NCBI GenBank assembly: GCA_020025615.1
Contig: JAHHRT010000062.1
Span: 1-8,819 of the forward strand
From: Oscillospiraceae bacterium
Lineage (GTDB): Bacteria > Bacillota > Clostridia > Oscillospirales > Oscillospiraceae
Reading direction: 5' to 3'
DNA: 8,819 nt
Positions within the stretch are counted from its first letter, which is position 1. Every line of letters begins with the position of its first letter. A program made the translations under genes and the position numbers. Positions 6,782-8,819 of this stretch are shown piece after piece. Under the pieces are notes generated by a model that did not search any database, was not told the origin of the DNA, and worked only from the letters and a program-made list of their open reading frames with translations.

Positions 6782-7221
6782 GGTAATTCCTCCAATACAC
6801 TGCGAATAGCCCGGGCAGCCCGGGCGGTTTTCTTGTGGTCAGAGCCATCAGAGACAACACCTGCCACCAGGTCTTGCCCTTTGCAGATGGCAGGGAAGAA
6901 GAAGGTACATTCCTCTTTGCAGTCTGCAACACTGACGGGAATCCCCAGTGCCTTGGCATCCAGACCTATCTGGTGATTGACGGCTCGGTCATTGGTGGCG
7001 GCAACCGCCAAAAAGGCTCCTGCAAGGTCTCCCGGCTGATAGGCGCGAGCCAGGTAGACGGCCCCTTCCGGGACCCGCTGACAGTGGGGCGCAATCATAA
7101 TAACCTGGGCACCAAATTCCAACAGCACTCCCGCCCGGCGCAGGGCAATGGCCCCGCCGCCGATGACCACGGTTTTTTTCCCCCGGAGATCTACAAACAT
7201 GGGAAAACGAAAGGTTTCCAT
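6778..7221 (-). CDS. Short precorrin-2 dehydrogenase (Met8 / CysG N-terminal type)
   Basis: The protein oxidises precorrin-2 to sirohydrochlorin with NAD+, the step after the SUMT reaction in this operon. It opens with FPMFVDLRGKKTVVIGGG, the standard start of the family, with the dinucleotide site GGGAIALRRA at 21-30. AATND (75-79) and the CTFFFPAI segment near residue 106 are also typical. At 147 residues it holds little beyond the Rossmann domain and a short basic helical tail. The helical domain of longer Met8 proteins, linked with dimerisation and iron chelation, appears absent, so dehydrogenase-only activity is likely (inference). The ATG at 7221 is preferred, with GAGG 6 nt upstream. 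A GTG at 7233, overlapping the hemA stop as GTGA, is an alternative adding four residues. Confidence 0.92.
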   Translation of the reverse strand: METFRFPMFVDLRGKKTVVIGGGAIALRRAGVLLEFGAQVIMIAPHCQRVPEGAVYLARAYQPGDLAGAFLAVAATNDRAVNHQIGLDAKALGIPVSVADCKEECTFFFPAICKGQDLVAGVVSDGSDHKKTARAARAIRSVLEELP

Positions 7222-7229
7222 AGGCTGCC

Positions 7230-8432
7230 TCACGGATGCACCACCGAACGTCCGGTGGTATGCAGACGGATTTTGCTTTCACAGCGGTGGAGCTGCTCGG
7301 CGCTGATTCGGTCGGCAAGACCGCTGATGAGAAGGTCCACAGCCTTGTCCACAGACAGAGCGACAATCTCTGCCTCGGAGAGGGTGCCAGCCAATTCCGG
7401 TGCGGTCAGGAGCCGCTGGTAAATGGCCTCTTTCAGCCCGCTCAGAGAGTTCATGCACTCCCGATAGTTGACCCAGTGGTAGAAGTTATCCAGCTGATTC
7501 TGGATAATCTTCTGTACATCCTCGGGGACGGTGCGGTTTTCTAAATGGTCTCCCAGATCATCTACATTATAAAGCCGGATTCCGGGAAGTTCAGAAACCT
7601 TGGGGTCAATGTCCCGGGGAATTGCCAGGTCCACCAGAATGGCAGGCGGGTTCTTCATCGCAGAAAGCTGCTCTGCGGTGATGGTATAGTGGGGGCTGGT
7701 GGTGGCAGAAATCAGAAGGTCCGCGCCATCAATATGGGCCATGCGCTCCTCGTAAGGGACGACTCCGCATCCGGAGGGAACGATGGTTTCCCCGTGGCGG
7801 TACGTCCGCAGGGTGACAGAGACCTTTGCGCCGGCTGCATAGAGAAGACCGGCGGCCAGACGGCCCATTTCACCGTTGCCGATGACAATAGCCCGACGGC
7901 CTTTCAGAGAACCAGCTTCCCGCTGCAGGAGCTCCACTGCCATACTGGCGGCAGAGGTGGGCAGTGCAGTGAGATGGGCTTTTGTGCGGATTTCCTTTCC
8001 GGCGGAGATTGCACAGCGGAACAGGGTCTCCAGCATGGGCTCCGCTGTTCCGGCTTCCCGGGCCAGAGAAATGGCGTCCTTCACCTGGGAGATAATCTGA
8101 TCTTCGCCCCAGATTCGGGAGCGCAGGCCTGCGGCAACTGCTATGAGATGGCGAATGGCTTCGTCATCACGGAGGGTGATGAAAGCCTGCTGATAGGGCG
8201 CGTATTCACAGCCGGCGGCCTGACACAGCAGACGTCCCGGCTCTACATCCTCTTCGCTTGCGAGGTACAGCTCTGTCCGATTGCAGGTGGACAGAAGAAC
8301 GCAGCCCGATATGGGGGCGGCACTGCGGATTTTTTTCACTACCTGGCTGTTCTGCGCCCGGGTAAAAGACAGCTGCTCCCGCAGGGAAATGGGGGCCAGG
8401 CTGTGCTCCAGGCTTGCCATGATAATTTTCAT
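7230..8432 (-). CDS. hemA: Glutamyl-tRNA reductase
   Basis: HemA uses NADPH to reduce glutamate attached to tRNA-Glu to glutamate-1-semialdehyde, the entry and usual control point of the C5 tetrapyrrole pathway. The 400-residue protein has the nucleophilic cysteine at position 50 in LLSTCNRTELYLA. Further on are HLIAVAAGL (95-103) and GEDQIISQVKDA (109-120), followed by the NADPH domain with VIGNGEMGRLAAG (183-195). The last 100 residues are the helical dimerisation domain. The usual GLDS is GLRS here, which looks like lineage variation. The ATG at 8432 is the first in frame; AGGAG lies 12 nt upstream, slightly far, and no better start is visible. As first gene it directly follows the cobalamin riboswitch and terminator, so B12 is expected to control the whole pathway. 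Confidence 0.97.
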   Translation of the reverse strand: MKIIMASLEHSLAPISLREQLSFTRAQNSQVVKKIRSAAPISGCVLLSTCNRTELYLASEEDVEPGRLLCQAAGCEYAPYQQAFITLRDDEAIRHLIAVAAGLRSRIWGEDQIISQVKDAISLAREAGTAEPMLETLFRCAISAGKEIRTKAHLTALPTSAASMAVELLQREAGSLKGRRAIVIGNGEMGRLAAGLLYAAGAKVSVTLRTYRHGETIVPSGCGVVPYEERMAHIDGADLLISATTSPHYTITAEQLSAMKNPPAILVDLAIPRDIDPKVSELPGIRLYNVDDLGDHLENRTVPEDVQKIIQNQLDNFYHWVNYRECMNSLSGLKEAIYQRLLTAPELAGTLSEAEIVALSVDKAVDLLISGLADRISAEQLHRCESKIRLHTTGRSVVHP

Positions 8433-8484
8433 GTTGTATTCACACTCCTATGAATTCCAGAAGCTTCTCTTTCGATTTTTGCGC

Positions 8485-8515
8485 AAAAAATGCGACAGTC
8501 TCACTGACTGCCGCA
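8485..8515 (-). terminator. Intrinsic terminator in the hemA leader (riboswitch expression platform)
   Basis: On the minus strand TGCGGCAGTC (8515-8506) and GACTGTCGCA (8500-8491) form a 10-bp stem with one G-U pair and a 5-nt loop, directly followed by six T residues. It lies between the cobalamin aptamer and the hemA ribosome site. This is the layout of a transcriptional riboswitch that stops early when coenzyme B12 is bound. The T-tract runs into GCGCAAAAA, so CGCA/TGCG and T-tract/A-tract pairings could compete with the terminator. Confidence 0.88.
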
Positions 8516-8573
8516 GATTCTGTCTCGGTGTGCTCCATGCCCGTACCGCCCCGAAAGACGTGGAAATGGAAGT

Positions 8574-8749
8574 TTCATTAAGCAGGTCTCCTGACTTGTG
8601 AGTCGTCAGCCCACGCTCGGCCTTCTCGGGGAACCCCCAATGGCAGATGTTGAGCGGGACCTCGTCACTTACAGTGGCGGTACCGTTCCGGAGTTTAACC
8701 GGATTCCCTATTCTCCGTCGGAAAGATCCTGGACGGCACTTAAAGTGAA
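8574..8749 (-). promoter_or_regulatory. Cobalamin (B12) riboswitch aptamer
   Basis: The minus strand contains the conserved landmarks of the cobalamin riboswitch in order: AATAGGGAAtCCGGT, CCGCCACTGTAAGTGACGA, the GCCATTGGGGG region, and the B12 box AGTCAGGAGACCTGC (8596-8582). The closing P1 stem can form from TTCACTTTAA (8749-8740) and TTAATGAA (8581-8574) with a small bulge. The class senses adenosyl- or other cobalamins and represses downstream genes. Here it precedes hemA and an intrinsic terminator, so high B12 should shut down the tetrapyrrole operon by transcription termination. The outer boundaries are approximate. Confidence 0.95.
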
Positions 8750-8766
8750 TTCAATTTTCTCCTTGA

Positions 8767-8796
8767 ATTATACCGGGGTTCGACCTGCTTTGTCAA
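8767..8796 (-). promoter_or_regulatory. Tetrapyrrole operon promoter
   Basis: On the minus strand a perfect -35 box TTGACA (8796-8791) and a perfect -10 box TATAAT (8772-8767) are separated by 18 bases. Transcription would start near 8760, about 10 nt before the first riboswitch stem. Such a strong promoter fits a system in which control is exercised after initiation. The remaining bases to the right edge (8797-8819) contain nothing I can assign. Confidence 0.88.
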
Positions 8797-8819
8797 TACC
8801 TTTTCGGAAATAGAATTTC

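Noticed and set aside
7545..8453. A 302-codon open frame on the plus strand opposite hemA
   Set aside because: It is a shadow of hemA; the opposite strand has the TCNRTE motif and the complete reductase fold, while this frame shows no family features.
8458..8467. AGAAGCTTCT 10-bp palindrome just after the leader terminator
   Set aside because: It is short, lacks a loop, and is most simply a chance palindrome.
8598..8813. A small plus-strand open frame over the hemA leader
   Set aside because: It lies antisense to the cobalamin aptamer and promoter, whose conserved RNA sequence explains the region fully.

Overview
Every gene recognised in this 8.8 kb window lies on the minus strand, so transcription runs from the right end to the left. 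The sequence suggests a GC-rich Firmicute of class Clostridia, possibly a gut Oscillospirales relative. The reasons are strong AGGAGG-type ribosome binding sites, sigma-A promoters, intrinsic terminators, a cobalamin riboswitch before a C5-pathway tetrapyrrole operon, and a BioY/BirA biotin module. The genus is inference only.

Right part (about 8800 to 2006): one tetrapyrrole operon. A near-consensus promoter (TTGACA-N18-TATAAT) is followed by a cobalamin riboswitch aptamer (8574-8749) and an intrinsic terminator (8485-8515). Six tightly packed genes follow: hemA (glutamyl-tRNA reductase), a short precorrin-2 dehydrogenase, hemC (hydroxymethylbilane synthase), a cobA-hemD fusion (uroporphyrinogen-III methyltransferase plus uroporphyrinogen-III synthase), hemB (porphobilinogen synthase) and hemL (glutamate-1-semialdehyde aminomutase). 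Together they convert glutamyl-tRNA to 5-aminolevulinate, uroporphyrinogen III, precorrin-2 and sirohydrochlorin, the branch leading to cobalamin and sirohaem. No hemE or later haem gene is present here. An intrinsic terminator after hemL closes the operon.

Left part (about 2000 to 1): a biotin module. birA (biotin-protein ligase/biotin repressor) has its own promoter (TTGAAA-N17-TATTCT). Its last codons lie inside a clear BirA operator that overlaps the -35 box of the bioY promoter (TTGACA-N17-TATTCT). bioY encodes the biotin-binding component of an ECF transporter. Its stop codon overlaps the start of a DUF1284 gene of unknown function that runs off the left edge, so that gene should be controlled by biotin as well.

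No wholly new system is evident; both modules belong to known families. The most interesting points are the B12 switch over a complete early tetrapyrrole operon, the operator embedded in the birA coding sequence, the DUF1284 gene tied to bioY, and matching inverted repeats over the -10 boxes of birA and bioY. No tRNA, rRNA, CRISPR array or mobile element was seen.
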